Of a DNA stretch of 64,000 bases, positions 9,814 through 17,716 are shown in pieces (the stretch's first letter is position 1; every line of letters starts with the position of its first letter). Both the position numbers and the translations under genes were made by a program. The stretch spans positions 1,178,001 through 1,242,000 of the forward strand of contig NZ_BLAV01000001.1 of NCBI RefSeq assembly GCF_009617875.1. Direction: 5' to 3'. The stretch is from Prolixibacter sp. NT017 (GTDB lineage: Bacteria > Bacteroidota > Bacteroidia > Bacteroidales > Prolixibacteraceae). The notes beneath the pieces were generated by a model, which saw nothing but the letters and a program-made list of their open reading frames with translations, did not search any database and was not told the origin of the DNA.

Positions 9814-9821
9814 AGCTTTGC
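9814..9821 (+). promoter_or_regulatory. Bacteroidetes -7 box (TAGCTTTG)
   Basis: Matches the TAnnTTTG consensus of the Bacteroidetes major sigma factor, about 100 bases before the glycosyltransferase start. A small stem (CATCCC with GGGATG) follows at once and would lie at the 5' end of the transcript. Confidence 0.5.
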
Positions 9822-9922
9822 ATCCCGGAGATTTTTGGGATGGAAGAACTACTACGACAAAATCATCGAATTATTTGAGCAGAGGCAGACAATATATTTA
9901 AGATAACTTCATAGGGGGTGAG

Positions 9923-11014
9923 ATGCATATTTTACATATTTCAACCATCAAAGAGTGGCGAGGCGGAGATGCGCAGATGTTGACCACTCATGGGTTACTA
10001 GAGCCGATGACAGACGTGCAACAAACTATTCTTTGCCAGGAGGGGTCCGTCCTTTCAGAAAAATGTCGGAGCCGAAATATTAACTACTATACGGCTCCTC
10101 TGGATACGAAATTAGCCACGTCTTTCCGAAAGAAAATTAAGCAGGTAATTCGGGATGAGCAAATTGATATTGTGCATGTTCACGATTCAAGGGCTTTCTC
10201 ATTAATATTGCTCATCATTGGACAGTATCCGGACGTTAAACTGGTTTATTCGAGAAAGAGAAACAATCCGATAGCTAAGAATATTTTCAAGCGAATAAAG
10301 TATAACCATAAGCGAGTCAATAAGATTGTTTGTGTTTCAAATGCCGTGAGAGATGTTTTCAAAGGTATTGCGAAAGATATGGACAAAGTGGTAACCCTTT
10401 ATGACAGTATTGATGTTAGCTTTTTTGTTTCGCAGAAAAATGCGGGCGCTTTAAGAAACGAGTACCATTTGTCGGATGACACTTTGCTGGTGGGGAACAT
10501 TGCCGGGCTTACTCCGCAGAAGGATCTTTTTACCTTTATTGACACCGCCGAATTGATTCTTCAGAAGACCAATAAAAAAGTAAAGTTTGTGATAGTTGGC
10601 GACGGAGAACTAAAAGAGGAATTACAAGCTTATTGTAAAAGAAAAAATATTGAAGAGCACATTATATTTGCCGGCTTTAGGACAGATGTTCCACAGATAT
10701 TTTCGGAGTTGAGTTTGTTGCTAATGACGTCGAAAGACGAAGGGCTTCCCTTAACCATTTATGAGGCATTTGCTGTGGGAGTGCCGGTGGTTACAACCAA
10801 AGCCGGAGGTATAGCAGAAGCTGTTATTCCTGATGAAACAGGTTACCTTACTGAAATAAAAGATAAAGACGACTTAGCCGAAGGAGTGCTCAAAGTTCTT
10901 AATGACGGCAATTATGCAAAGTTCATTGTGCAGAATGCCCGAAATCTTGTAAAGGAGCGATTTGACCTGCCCCGGATGAGAAATGATTATTATGAATTGT
11001 ATAAAAGCCTCTGA
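9923..11014 (+). CDS. Family 4 glycosyltransferase
   Basis: A cytosolic or membrane-associated GT-B fold glycosyltransferase, probably acting on a glycolipid or polysaccharide precursor. The N-terminal domain opens with MHILHISTIKEWRGGDAQM, which resembles the acceptor-side Gly-rich loop. The C-terminal donor-binding domain contains VGNIAGLTPQKD and the EGLPLTIYE motif, in which two Glu residues are spaced as in the GT4 E-x7-E signature. The length of 363 residues is typical. Unusually for this phylum, a purine-rich GGGGGTGAG precedes the ATG. No other polysaccharide genes are adjacent, so the product is not predictable. An ATP-grasp-like gene follows in the same direction. Confidence 0.93.
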   Translation: MHILHISTIKEWRGGDAQMLTTHGLLEPMTDVQQTILCQEGSVLSEKCRSRNINYYTAPLDTKLATSFRKKIKQVIRDEQIDIVHVHDSRAFSLILLIIGQYPDVKLVYSRKRNNPIAKNIFKRIKYNHKRVNKIVCVSNAVRDVFKGIAKDMDKVVTLYDSIDVSFFVSQKNAGALRNEYHLSDDTLLVGNIAGLTPQKDLFTFIDTAELILQKTNKKVKFVIVGDGELKEELQAYCKRKNIEEHIIFAGFRTDVPQIFSELSLLLMTSKDEGLPLTIYEAFAVGVPVVTTKAGGIAEAVIPDETGYLTEIKDKDDLAEGVLKVLNDGNYAKFIVQNARNLVKERFDLPRMRNDYYELYKSL

Positions 11015-11123
11015 AAGAGCAGATGTTTTGTCTTGATTTTCTTCCTGAGGTGTGAAATTCTTGCGTTGAGGAGGAAGAAGGCTCTTGTATTGTTTGGCGA
11101 GAGATACTCTGGTTTTATCATTG

Positions 11124-11131
11124 TACTTTTG
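11124..11131 (+). promoter_or_regulatory. -7 box (TACTTTTG) immediately before the next start codon
   Basis: Matches TAnnTTTG and ends only four bases before the ATG at 11136. If used, transcription would begin at or next to the start codon, giving a leaderless message. Confidence 0.45.
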
Positions 11132-11135
11132 TTCC

Positions 11136-12371
11136 ATGTTTTCCGATGTATACCTCTATAATCCGACGAATGAGCTGGCGATTGCGAATGGCGATCCCAA
11201 TTATATGCCTCCCAAACGATTGATTCAGTTTGAAAAGGATTTGAGCACTTTGCTGATGTTCTTCGCTTCTTCCAGGGATGTTGTTTTGGTTCACGAAGTT
11301 CCCTCTGAAGATTTTGTAAACTTATGGAAAAGAACAGGGAAGGAGCTTCCAACATTCCTGGAAGAAAATGCGGCACTCACTGATCAAAAGTTTTGTCAGC
11401 AACCGAAAGGATTTTTGTATCCGTGGGGATGGAGTCCTGCGGTTCACAAAAGGTTGGGACCTTTGAAAAATGGTTGTTCCAACGAATTTAAAAGCTTGCC
11501 GGTAGCCGATTGGACGGAAAATTCTCGTGATATATACAGCCGGAAGGCAGCAGCCGGGGTATTAAAGAAAGTTTTAAACGTTGTCGGGAAAAACGACTGG
11601 TTGTTACCGGAAGACAAATGTCCGGTTTCCTGCACCGAAATAGATGAAATCATCGCGTTGCAAAGTCGGTGGGGACGGGTGGTAGTAAAATCTCCATGGA
11701 GTGCCTCAGGAAGGGGGATTCAAATGCTGAGAGAAAATGAGTTCAACCAATCGAATCATCAGGTTATTTCAGGATTTTTGAAACAGCAGGGCTTCGTGAT
11801 GGTAGAACCGAGGCTTGACAAGGTGGCCGATTTGTCATTGCAATTCTATTCGGAAGGGAAGGGAGAGGTTGCTTATCGCGGACAGACTTCTTTTTTAACT
11901 GATGCTTCCGGACGTTACCATGGGAATTATATTCGTGAAAAACCTCCCGGTCTCTCGATTGAGGAGATTAGCTTTTTGTCTACTTATTTGCCGGTTGTCA
12001 GGCATTTGTTGCAAGAGGCTCTTTCCGAAAGTGATTTTTCGAGGCAATATCATGGTTGGCTCGGAGTTGATTTGTTGTTTTATCGTGATGCAGAAAATTC
12101 CCTTCGGTTGCATCCCTGTTTGGAAATCAATTGTCGTTACAACATGGGAGCGTTGACGCTAAAATTGCGCCAATTGATTTCTCCTGAAAGTGCAGGACGT
12201 TGGGAAATAAATTTTGGCAAACCGGGTAAGTTCAACCGTGATATGACAGAACAAATGTCTCGGTTTCCAGCCAAAATAATTAACGGGAAAATTGTCGAAG
12301 GGATTTTGCCTATGGCTTCACCGTCTGATAATGCGCAATTCAGCGCCTGGTTAAAGGTAACTCAGAGCTAA
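11136..12371 (+). CDS. ATP-grasp-like protein of unknown substrate
   Basis: A 411-residue cytosolic protein. It begins MFSDVYLYNPTNELAIANG. The C-terminal half reads like an ATP-grasp ligase: VVVKSPWSASGRGIQML resembles the Lys-and-glycine-rich ATP-binding loop. WLGVDLLFY is followed by HPCLEINCRYNMG, with the E-x-N-x-R type metal-binding residues. The substrate is unknown. An upstream in-frame start at 11085 exists, but the extra residues (MYCLARDTLVL and so on) do not look like the conserved protein, and a -7 box would fall inside them. The 3' end overlaps the convergent histidine kinase by four bases. The ATP-grasp assignment is by motif only. Confidence 0.8.
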   Translation: MFSDVYLYNPTNELAIANGDPNYMPPKRLIQFEKDLSTLLMFFASSRDVVLVHEVPSEDFVNLWKRTGKELPTFLEENAALTDQKFCQQPKGFLYPWGWSPAVHKRLGPLKNGCSNEFKSLPVADWTENSRDIYSRKAAAGVLKKVLNVVGKNDWLLPEDKCPVSCTEIDEIIALQSRWGRVVVKSPWSASGRGIQMLRENEFNQSNHQVISGFLKQQGFVMVEPRLDKVADLSLQFYSEGKGEVAYRGQTSFLTDASGRYHGNYIREKPPGLSIEEISFLSTYLPVVRHLLQEALSESDFSRQYHGWLGVDLLFYRDAENSLRLHPCLEINCRYNMGALTLKLRQLISPESAGRWEINFGKPGKFNRDMTEQMSRFPAKIINGKIVEGILPMASPSDNAQFSAWLKVTQS

Positions 12372-13864
12372 CTAACCGGCGCTTCAACAGGTGCATAAGG
12401 AATACTGAACCGGAAAGTCGTTCCGTTTCCGGGACTCGATTCCAGGTCGATATTGCCACCCATTTGCTCGATAAGCGCTTTGCATATCGAAAGTCCCAAT
12501 CCGGTTCCCTGGGCAAACGGATCGAGTTTAGTGAAGCGTTGGAATATTTTCTGCCGGTTCTCTTCCGAAATGCCAATGCCGGTGTCGCTGACATCGAATT
12601 CCAGCAGGCGCTCCCGTTGGTTGATGCCATATCCCACCTTGATTTCTCCTTTTTGCGTATACTTAATCGCATTCGAAATCAATTGCTTCAGGATTTGAGT
12701 CAACCGGTCGCAGTCGGTTTTAACATCAGGAATGATTTGATTTTCCGATTTTTCATCAATAATCAGCCCGACCTCAGGCAGCAGTTGCTTTCTCATCGTT
12801 TCAGTAACATCCAGGCATATATCTTTGAGATTGCACTGAACAAAGTCGATCTCGTATCTTCCGCTTTCAATCTTCGAAATTTCAACGATATCATTGATCT
12901 GGCTGAGCATCTGGTCAGTTTGCTGATGTATAATTCGTTGGTATTCGAAGCGTTCTTTCTGTTCAATATCGTCGTCGGACAACAAATAAGCAAATCCGAT
13001 AATGGAGTTTAGTGGTGTCCGCAGTTCGTGACTTAGGTTGGTGATAAAAGCTGTTTTCAATCGATCGGATTCTTCCGCTTTTTCTTTTACACGAATCAAT
13101 TCGTTTTCGATAATCCGACTGCGTTCCAGTTCGTGTTCCAACCGGTTATTTCTTTGTTTGAGCTCGAGCGTGCGCTGTTGAACTTCCTTTTCGCGGTTTT
13201 GGTGAGCCTCATTGAGCAAGTTTTGTTGCTCCAGATTTTGCTGATGCTGAAAGAAGTTCCTTCTTGAGTAGTATTCAAGGTAGTAGGAGCCGAACATGCC
13301 AATCAGATTCATAGCAGTGAAGAAGAAAATAGAGATGACCAATAGTTCCGAGAACGTCTGTTGTGCAATGAGTTTTCCAGCAACAAACGCTATCAGTACA
13401 ATCCATCCGGCTATGGAAGCATATAAAAAGCGCAGTTTAATGAAGAAGTACCCTGCGGCAAATACCAGCATGAGACCACCATAGTAAGTAAAGTTCTCCG
13501 GCTCGAGAATGAGCATATAACTAATCCCGGCACCAGCAACAATGTAACAAAGGGTCAATAAGCCCTGCCATACTGTTTCAAAATATTGGGAATAGGAAAG
13601 AAACAAAGTCCCGGCCATCAGGGGCAGTACAATACCAAACCGGATGAACAGGAACGTTGTTAAGCGATTGGGAATATACAGGTAGTCAACAATACTGAAT
13701 CCGGCATACAGAATCGTTAACAGCAGAAACGCAAACCGAAATTGTGGTAACGAATCGCTGAAATACTGTTTCTTAAATTTGGATTCTGTCTCTTTCTGAC
13801 CTGAAAAGAGTAATGTAACCGGATGAAGTCTCATTCGTCTTTCAGTTGTCTGGGGGTAAAGCAT
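12368..13864 (-). CDS. Membrane sensor histidine kinase
   Basis: A 498-residue two-component sensor. About six membrane segments span residues 40-195 with short loops, so the sensor is probably membrane-embedded rather than periplasmic. A coiled coil (about 203-270, rich in Gln and Glu) leads to the HisKA domain, with the phospho-accepting His at about 279 in NLSHELRTPLN. The catalytic HATPase domain follows, with LISNAIKYT (N box), VSDTGIGIS (G1) and GTGLGLSICKALIEQMGG (G2). No response regulator is adjacent, so its partner is an orphan elsewhere. It ends in a four-base tail-to-tail overlap with the ATP-grasp-like gene. Confidence 0.94.
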   Translation of the reverse strand: MLYPQTTERRMRLHPVTLLFSGQKETESKFKKQYFSDSLPQFRFAFLLLTILYAGFSIVDYLYIPNRLTTFLFIRFGIVLPLMAGTLFLSYSQYFETVWQGLLTLCYIVAGAGISYMLILEPENFTYYGGLMLVFAAGYFFIKLRFLYASIAGWIVLIAFVAGKLIAQQTFSELLVISIFFFTAMNLIGMFGSYYLEYYSRRNFFQHQQNLEQQNLLNEAHQNREKEVQQRTLELKQRNNRLEHELERSRIIENELIRVKEKAEESDRLKTAFITNLSHELRTPLNSIIGFAYLLSDDDIEQKERFEYQRIIHQQTDQMLSQINDIVEISKIESGRYEIDFVQCNLKDICLDVTETMRKQLLPEVGLIIDEKSENQIIPDVKTDCDRLTQILKQLISNAIKYTQKGEIKVGYGINQRERLLEFDVSDTGIGISEENRQKIFQRFTKLDPFAQGTGLGLSICKALIEQMGGNIDLESSPGNGTTFRFSIPYAPVEAPVS

Positions 13865-14059
13865 GCTATTGAAAAGGGTTAGATTTTATTTATGTACATC
13901 TTCAAGTTACGGCATTCTCCTGATTTAAAACAGTCTTCCCACAAAAAAATAACATTTTGATTAATAAAATCTCCGCGATTGAGGTAAATTTTTCATCAAA
14001 CTGTATCTGGGCGGACGCACAAACTTTATAAAGTTTTCTATGGAAAACAAGGTATTGTG

Positions 14060-14067
14060 TAGTTTTG
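14060..14067 (+). promoter_or_regulatory. -7 box (TAGTTTTG) before sfsA
   Basis: Matches TAnnTTTG, 70 bases before the sfsA start. No clear TTTG -33 element is found at the expected distance. Confidence 0.45.
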
Positions 14068-14136
14068 AACATATCGTTAGCCTATCAGGAGGAAATATCG
14101 GTAGTTGTAATACAAATAAGAGAAAAACAGTAATAC

Positions 14137-14829
14137 ATGAGATTTGGAGAAGAACTGGTACATGGTCGTTTAATTAAGCGTTACAAACGGTTTTTGGCTG
14201 ATGTAAAATTAGATGACGGGACTGAAGTAACGGCCCATTGTACCAATTCCGGAACAATGAAAAGTTGCCTGGAAGATGGGGCGGAGGTGCACCTTACACC
14301 GGTGAACGATCCGAAAAGAAGAACAAAATTCACCTGGGAGATGATTAAAATTGACGGACGTTGGGTCGGAATTAATACCAACAATCCCAATAAAATTGCT
14401 TTTGAGGCAGTCCGTAATAACCGAATTCCCGAATTGAGCGGTTATGAGACTGTGAGACGGGAGGTGAAATTCGGCGACAGTCGTTTCGATGTGATGGCGC
14501 AAAAAGAGGGAGAAACCTGTTTCATTGAGGTAAAGAATGTAACCATGAAAGTGGGACCTGATGCACTTTTCCCGGATGCTGTAACCACCCGCGGGCGTAA
14601 GCATCTGAATACACTAATGGAAGTGAAGAAACAGGGGATGCGTGCGGTGATGCTTTACATTATCCAGCGCATGGATGTAGAACGTTTTGGCCCGGCTGAT
14701 GAGATTGACCCGGAATATGGTAAGGCACTTAGAGAGGCCTACCGGGAAGGAGTTGAAATTATCCCGATGCAGGCCGAGGTAACGCCGGAGGGCATTGAAC
14801 TGGTGCGAAAACTCGATTTTGAATTGTAA
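14137..14829 (+). CDS. sfsA: SfsA family protein
   Basis: SfsA was named for stimulation of sugar fermentation in E. coli; its biochemical role is still poorly defined. The 230-residue protein shows the family pattern: an N-terminal OB-fold-like part (MRFGEELVHGRLIKRYKRF; VTAHCTNSGTMKSCLEDGAEV) and a nuclease-like C-terminal part with RFDVMAQKEGETCFIEVKNVTM, resembling a PD-(D/E)XK active site (D, then E-V-K), and the conserved FPDAVTTRGRKHL. The length is normal. The downstream lipoprotein gene starts 29 bases later on the same strand and may be co-transcribed, although no functional link is known. Confidence 0.95.
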   Translation: MRFGEELVHGRLIKRYKRFLADVKLDDGTEVTAHCTNSGTMKSCLEDGAEVHLTPVNDPKRRTKFTWEMIKIDGRWVGINTNNPNKIAFEAVRNNRIPELSGYETVRREVKFGDSRFDVMAQKEGETCFIEVKNVTMKVGPDALFPDAVTTRGRKHLNTLMEVKKQGMRAVMLYIIQRMDVERFGPADEIDPEYGKALREAYREGVEIIPMQAEVTPEGIELVRKLDFEL

Positions 14830-14858
14830 TATTCTTAACCAAACAATTGTTGAATCCT

Positions 14859-16088
14859 ATGAAAAGAAGCTTTCTTTATCTGTTGGCTCTATTGCTGCTA
14901 TCGTCGTGCGGGCCCAAACAAATACCGGCCGTAGGCGACCAAACGTATCTGGTTTTCGATAACCAGGTAGTCAATTTTGTGCCGGGAAAATACCCAAAAG
15001 ACAGCGTTCAACCGGATGCCAACGGTATCATTCATCTGGGTGACGGACGCTTGTTGCTGGAGAAAATCCATGTGCCTAATTTTCAACGGTCGGTGAAAGT
15101 AACGGCAACGGTTACCCTGAAATCACATGGCGACCGGTGGGACAAGTCCGGTTCGCTATTTGTGATTCCTCAGAATTCGTCGACGAACTTCCTGAATATC
15201 TGGACGGGTAAGAAGAGCTTTCCTGAGCCGGCAAAAGAACTGGAAGGATTGCAAGGCATCGTTGCTGGCGACGATTACCAGCCGGTTCTTGAACTCATGC
15301 GTTTTATGACGCCGTTTGGCGTAGGCTTTTACAGCGATTCGACATCGGCTCGGAAGCCGGTTTACATCGACAAATGGGCGAAGGAAGTTCAGTGGAAAGA
15401 AGATGTCACCGACCGTATCTCGCAGCTGGAAGGCGACGTGTGGATTGGTGTGTGGGTGGATACCTGGACGAAGGAAGGCTACCAGCTGAGTGCCACGCTC
15501 GACTTCGACGAAAGTGATATTCCCTGCGACGCACAAAAGCCAACCCATGCCGAACCGGTGCTGAATACCGTTTATTACATCGGTCCGCAAGGGTACCCGG
15601 ATATTTTTGCCCGGAAGAACATTAATGTGAATGTCGACATCCCGTCAGGGGCAAAAAATGTCCGTTTGCAGTACATCGTTACAGGGCATGGAGGCGATGA
15701 TGGCGGTGACGAGTTTGTGCAAAAGGAAAACATCATCTCGCTGGACGGGAAAAAAGTATACGATTTCATTCCCTGGCGCACCGACTGTGCATCATTCCGG
15801 CGATTTAATCCGAGCTCCGGCGTTTGGCTCGAAAAGCGAAAGGTGCAATACCTCGATTGGAAAGCGGGCAAATACAAAGTAAAAGAGATGGAAGAGCCGA
15901 TCGCCTCGTCCGATTACTCGCGCTCCAACTGGTGCCCCGGAACGGATGTGCCACCGGTTACTATTCCGCTGGATTCCATTGCAGCCGGCACGCATCAGAT
16001 TACCTTCAGCATTCCCAAAGCACAACCCCGCGAGGGAGACAAAATGAATTTCTGGCTGGTTTCGGCCTGGCTCGATTGGGACGAATAA
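14859..16088 (+). CDS. Secreted PNGase F-like glycoamidase (lipoprotein)
   Basis: Resembles peptide-N4-(N-acetyl-glucosaminyl)asparagine amidase F, which removes N-glycans from glycoproteins. A lipoprotein signal ends in LLSSC (Cys17), placing it on the cell envelope. From memory of the Elizabethkingia enzyme, the two-domain pattern aligns: HGDRWDKSG for CDEWDRYAN (catalytic Asp60 equivalent at Asp95), MRFMTPFGVG for GRFITPYWVG, GGDEF for the Glu206 region (Glu285), and SRSNWCPG for DRAGWCPG. The Glu118 equivalent appears to be Asp201 (WVDTW). The 409-residue length exceeds the mature enzyme because of an N-terminal extension. The ATG at 14859 starts the signal peptide; an upstream TTG at 14847 is unlikely. 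A strong terminator follows. Confidence 0.82.
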   Translation: MKRSFLYLLALLLLSSCGPKQIPAVGDQTYLVFDNQVVNFVPGKYPKDSVQPDANGIIHLGDGRLLLEKIHVPNFQRSVKVTATVTLKSHGDRWDKSGSLFVIPQNSSTNFLNIWTGKKSFPEPAKELEGLQGIVAGDDYQPVLELMRFMTPFGVGFYSDSTSARKPVYIDKWAKEVQWKEDVTDRISQLEGDVWIGVWVDTWTKEGYQLSATLDFDESDIPCDAQKPTHAEPVLNTVYYIGPQGYPDIFARKNINVNVDIPSGAKNVRLQYIVTGHGGDDGGDEFVQKENIISLDGKKVYDFIPWRTDCASFRRFNPSSGVWLEKRKVQYLDWKAGKYKVKEMEEPIASSDYSRSNWCPGTDVPPVTIPLDSIAAGTHQITFSIPKAQPREGDKMNFWLVSAWLDWDE

Positions 16089-16113
16089 GTTTCTATCAAA
16101 AAAAAAGAATTTG

Positions 16114-16148
16114 GCCCCGGATACAAAGTCGATATCCGGGGCTTTTTT
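16114..16148 (+). terminator. Terminator after the PNGase F-like gene
   Basis: A perfect 10-bp stem, GCCCCGGATA (16114-16123) with TATCCGGGGC (16133-16142), followed by six T. Confidence 0.9.
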
Positions 16149-16256
16149 GTGCCGACTTCTAATTCACCATGTTTTACTCCTTTTTAACGGTATATGCCGA
16201 AACCTAACCGGGGCCTCTACTCGTAGCAATTAGTAAAAGCTTAAAAGCAATTGGTT

Positions 16257-16823
16257 ATGAAAATTATGCGTTCCATATCTCCCTTTATTACTACGTATCA
16301 TGTTGTTCGCGAAAAGAAACCGGTGACGTTCGCCTACCGGACTCCCCGGGGCGAACTTTTTCTATTGAGCCGCGACGCGATTCGGAGTGAAAGCGATTTC
16401 GTCCGGAACGTGAAATGGGAAGATTTGCTCGCTGTCGATGAAAGTCTGAGCGAATTGAAAAAGTTATCACCCAACTATGCCGCTTTCCGGAATACCCCAA
16501 CTGAAATGTGGCAGGTGAGCAAGATTGACCGGCAAACGGAAACCGGAAGTTACATCGACCAACATCTTGAATGGATTAGTAAGATGTATGTAGATGGCTA
16601 TTTTACCGGAGGAACCTATCCGCACTGGATTTATATTCCACGGAGTTCGAAGAAGTATGCCTATGTCAACTTTACCATTGGCGGTCTGCTGGCTGTGCTC
16701 GGATTTTATATTTTCTTTTCCGGAGGACAGCTCATTAACGACAATGTGGTGGTAGCATGGCTGGCCGGTGGTATTTTTATTTTAATGGGCGTACGGGTTT
16801 TGTCTCGTGCACGGAAGCGGTAA
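16257..16823 (+). CDS. Unknown protein with two C-terminal membrane helices
   Basis: A 188-residue protein with an N-terminal soluble domain (about 1-135, basic and Arg-rich, containing RTPRGELFLLSRDAIRSESDF) followed by two membrane segments (about 137-155 and 164-180) and a basic tail (SRARKR). The soluble part would face the cytosol. I do not recognise the family. The ATG at 16257 is chosen over a TTG at 16251. It converges on the HU-like gene with a one-base gap, so the two transcripts must overlap at their 3' ends. Confidence 0.75.
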   Translation: MKIMRSISPFITTYHVVREKKPVTFAYRTPRGELFLLSRDAIRSESDFVRNVKWEDLLAVDESLSELKKLSPNYAAFRNTPTEMWQVSKIDRQTETGSYIDQHLEWISKMYVDGYFTGGTYPHWIYIPRSSKKYAYVNFTIGGLLAVLGFYIFFSGGQLINDNVVVAWLAGGIFILMGVRVLSRARKR

Positions 16824-16824
16824 T

Positions 16825-17214
16825 TTATTCCTTCTTTTTCTTGAAATTAGCCCGTTTCAACGCTTGCTTTATTCGCTTATCAGGAAGGAAACTAATCCGC
16901 AAGTCATTAATGTTGCGCGACGTTACCTTATCGGGTGAATCTTCGGTACTCACTTTTGCGTGCAACCGGAAGGAACCAAAGTTATCGATTTTTACCGTAT
17001 TGCCGTCAAGCAGTAACTCGGGTATTAAATTCACCAGGCCCGTTATTACCACCTGAATGTCAGCTTCCGATGCTGTCGAGCGTTTTTCCATTATCTCAGC
17101 AACTTGTTGCAGTTCGATTTTACGGGAGCCGGTTAACTTGGGAAACCAGATTCTTACGTTATCCTCAGCTGCTCCGCGTTTTACGGTCGAGATGATTTTG
17201 TATTGAAGTGCCAT
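16825..17214 (-). CDS. HU-like DNA-binding protein (Bacteroidetes type)
   Basis: A 129-residue nucleoid-type DNA-binding protein. It starts MALQYKIISTVKRGA and follows the extended HU pattern of Bacteroidetes: an N-terminal helical dimerisation part (IELQQVAEIMEKRSTASEADIQVVITGLVNLIPELL), the beta-arm entry DGNTVKIDNFGSFRLHA (compare the V-x-I-x-G-F-G-x-F of HU), and a basic Lys-rich tail (ANFKKKKE). The family binds DNA with low specificity, often at bent or AT-rich sites. Upstream, four evenly spaced palindromes (17272-17359) may be its own operator. It is transcribed alone. Confidence 0.9.
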   Translation of the reverse strand: MALQYKIISTVKRGAAEDNVRIWFPKLTGSRKIELQQVAEIMEKRSTASEADIQVVITGLVNLIPELLLDGNTVKIDNFGSFRLHAKVSTEDSPDKVTSRNINDLRISFLPDKRIKQALKRANFKKKKE

Positions 17215-17271
17215 GGTTTTGGTAGAAAGGTTTAGTTATTTTACTTTGATTATAATTACTAATTTATGAAA

Positions 17272-17359
17272 TAATCCTGATTAAAATATAATTTAATCCA
17301 GATTAAAAATTATTCTAACCATAATTAAAATTGAAAATAATCAGGATTAAAATTTTGAG
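17272..17359. repeat. Four 22-bp units, each with a TAATCnnGATTA palindrome
   Basis: Palindromes begin at 17272, 17294, 17316 and 17338, an exact 22-bp period. Three are perfect TAATC-N2-GATTA, with central bases CT, CA and AG. The third (17316) is diverged, TAACC-AT-AATTA. Each is followed by AAAT or a close variant. The array lies 58-145 bases upstream of the HU-like gene start. The spacing is close to two helical turns, so proteins bound at each site would lie on nearly the same face. It is likely an operator array or protein-loading site. Confidence 0.85.
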
Positions 17360-17409
17360 GGGAAATTATCTGTTAGATACGATATAAGTATGAAGCAGGT
17401 AGTTTTATG

Positions 17410-17520
17410 GCAGGTTGGCACCCGGTTCCCCCGTGGAAAGTGGCTGGGCGAACTTCAGTCAGGTGACAGGTCCTTTCCGGTACAGGGCGGCAAGCAGGGC
17501 TGAGTGGCCTTTTAGTTTGT
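17410..17520. other. GC-rich segment with possible RNA structure
   Basis: About 110 bases, markedly richer in GC than the surrounding intergenic DNA and without a usable reading frame. On the minus strand, GTTCGCCC can pair with GGGGGAAC with one mismatch, around GCCACTTTCC. A minus-strand -7 box lies just upstream at 17548-17555. It could be a small RNA or part of a long leader for the HU-like gene. It does not match the riboswitch and RNA consensus sequences I know well enough to call. Confidence 0.35.
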
Positions 17521-17547
17521 CTGTGTTCACCGATTGAAATTTTTGTG

Positions 17548-17555
17548 CAAAATTA
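17548..17555 (-). promoter_or_regulatory. -7 box (TAATTTTG, minus strand)
   Basis: Matches TAnnTTTG on the minus strand, after the terminator of the 17717 gene and before the GC-rich segment. Transcription from it would read through the GC-rich segment and the 22-bp repeats into the HU-like gene. Confidence 0.4.
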
Positions 17556-17654
17556 CGTCCGGTGGTTCACTTCGGGGTAAAATATGTGTTAATTCATTGT
17601 ACCGGTGTGTGCATTGCCCCAAATGCCGCGAATCTTACCCTGTAATTCTCTCCA

Positions 17655-17699
17655 GGAAAAAGAAAAAAACACCGGACCTGCGTAGTGACAAGCCCGGTG
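17655..17699 (-). terminator. Terminator of the YitT-kinase fusion gene
   Basis: On the minus strand, CACCGG (17699-17694) pairs with CCGGTG (17675-17670), followed by TTTTTTTCTTTTT. It begins 18 bases after the stop. Confidence 0.8.
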
Positions 17700-17716
17700 G
17701 TGAAGATCATTTGCGG

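Noticed and set aside
12453..13012. Plus-strand frames opposite the histidine kinase
   Set aside because: Antisense shadows of the kinase domains, which are clearly real on the minus strand; the same holds for antisense frames in the heme and FtsX genes.
14847..14858. TTG start for the PNGase F-like gene
   Set aside because: The ATG at 14859 gives a standard lipoprotein signal directly; the TTG adds only MLNP.
17272..17359. CRISPR array
   Set aside because: The period is only 22 bp with a 12-bp palindrome and about 10 bp between copies, too short for spacers; no cas genes nearby.
17410..17520. Cobalamin riboswitch or SRP RNA on the minus strand
   Set aside because: Fragments such as GCCACT and CCTGCC recall the cobalamin motif, but the conserved core blocks are missing and there is no cobalamin or TonB gene downstream. 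The SRP core (GGTC..GGAAGGAAGCA) is also missing.
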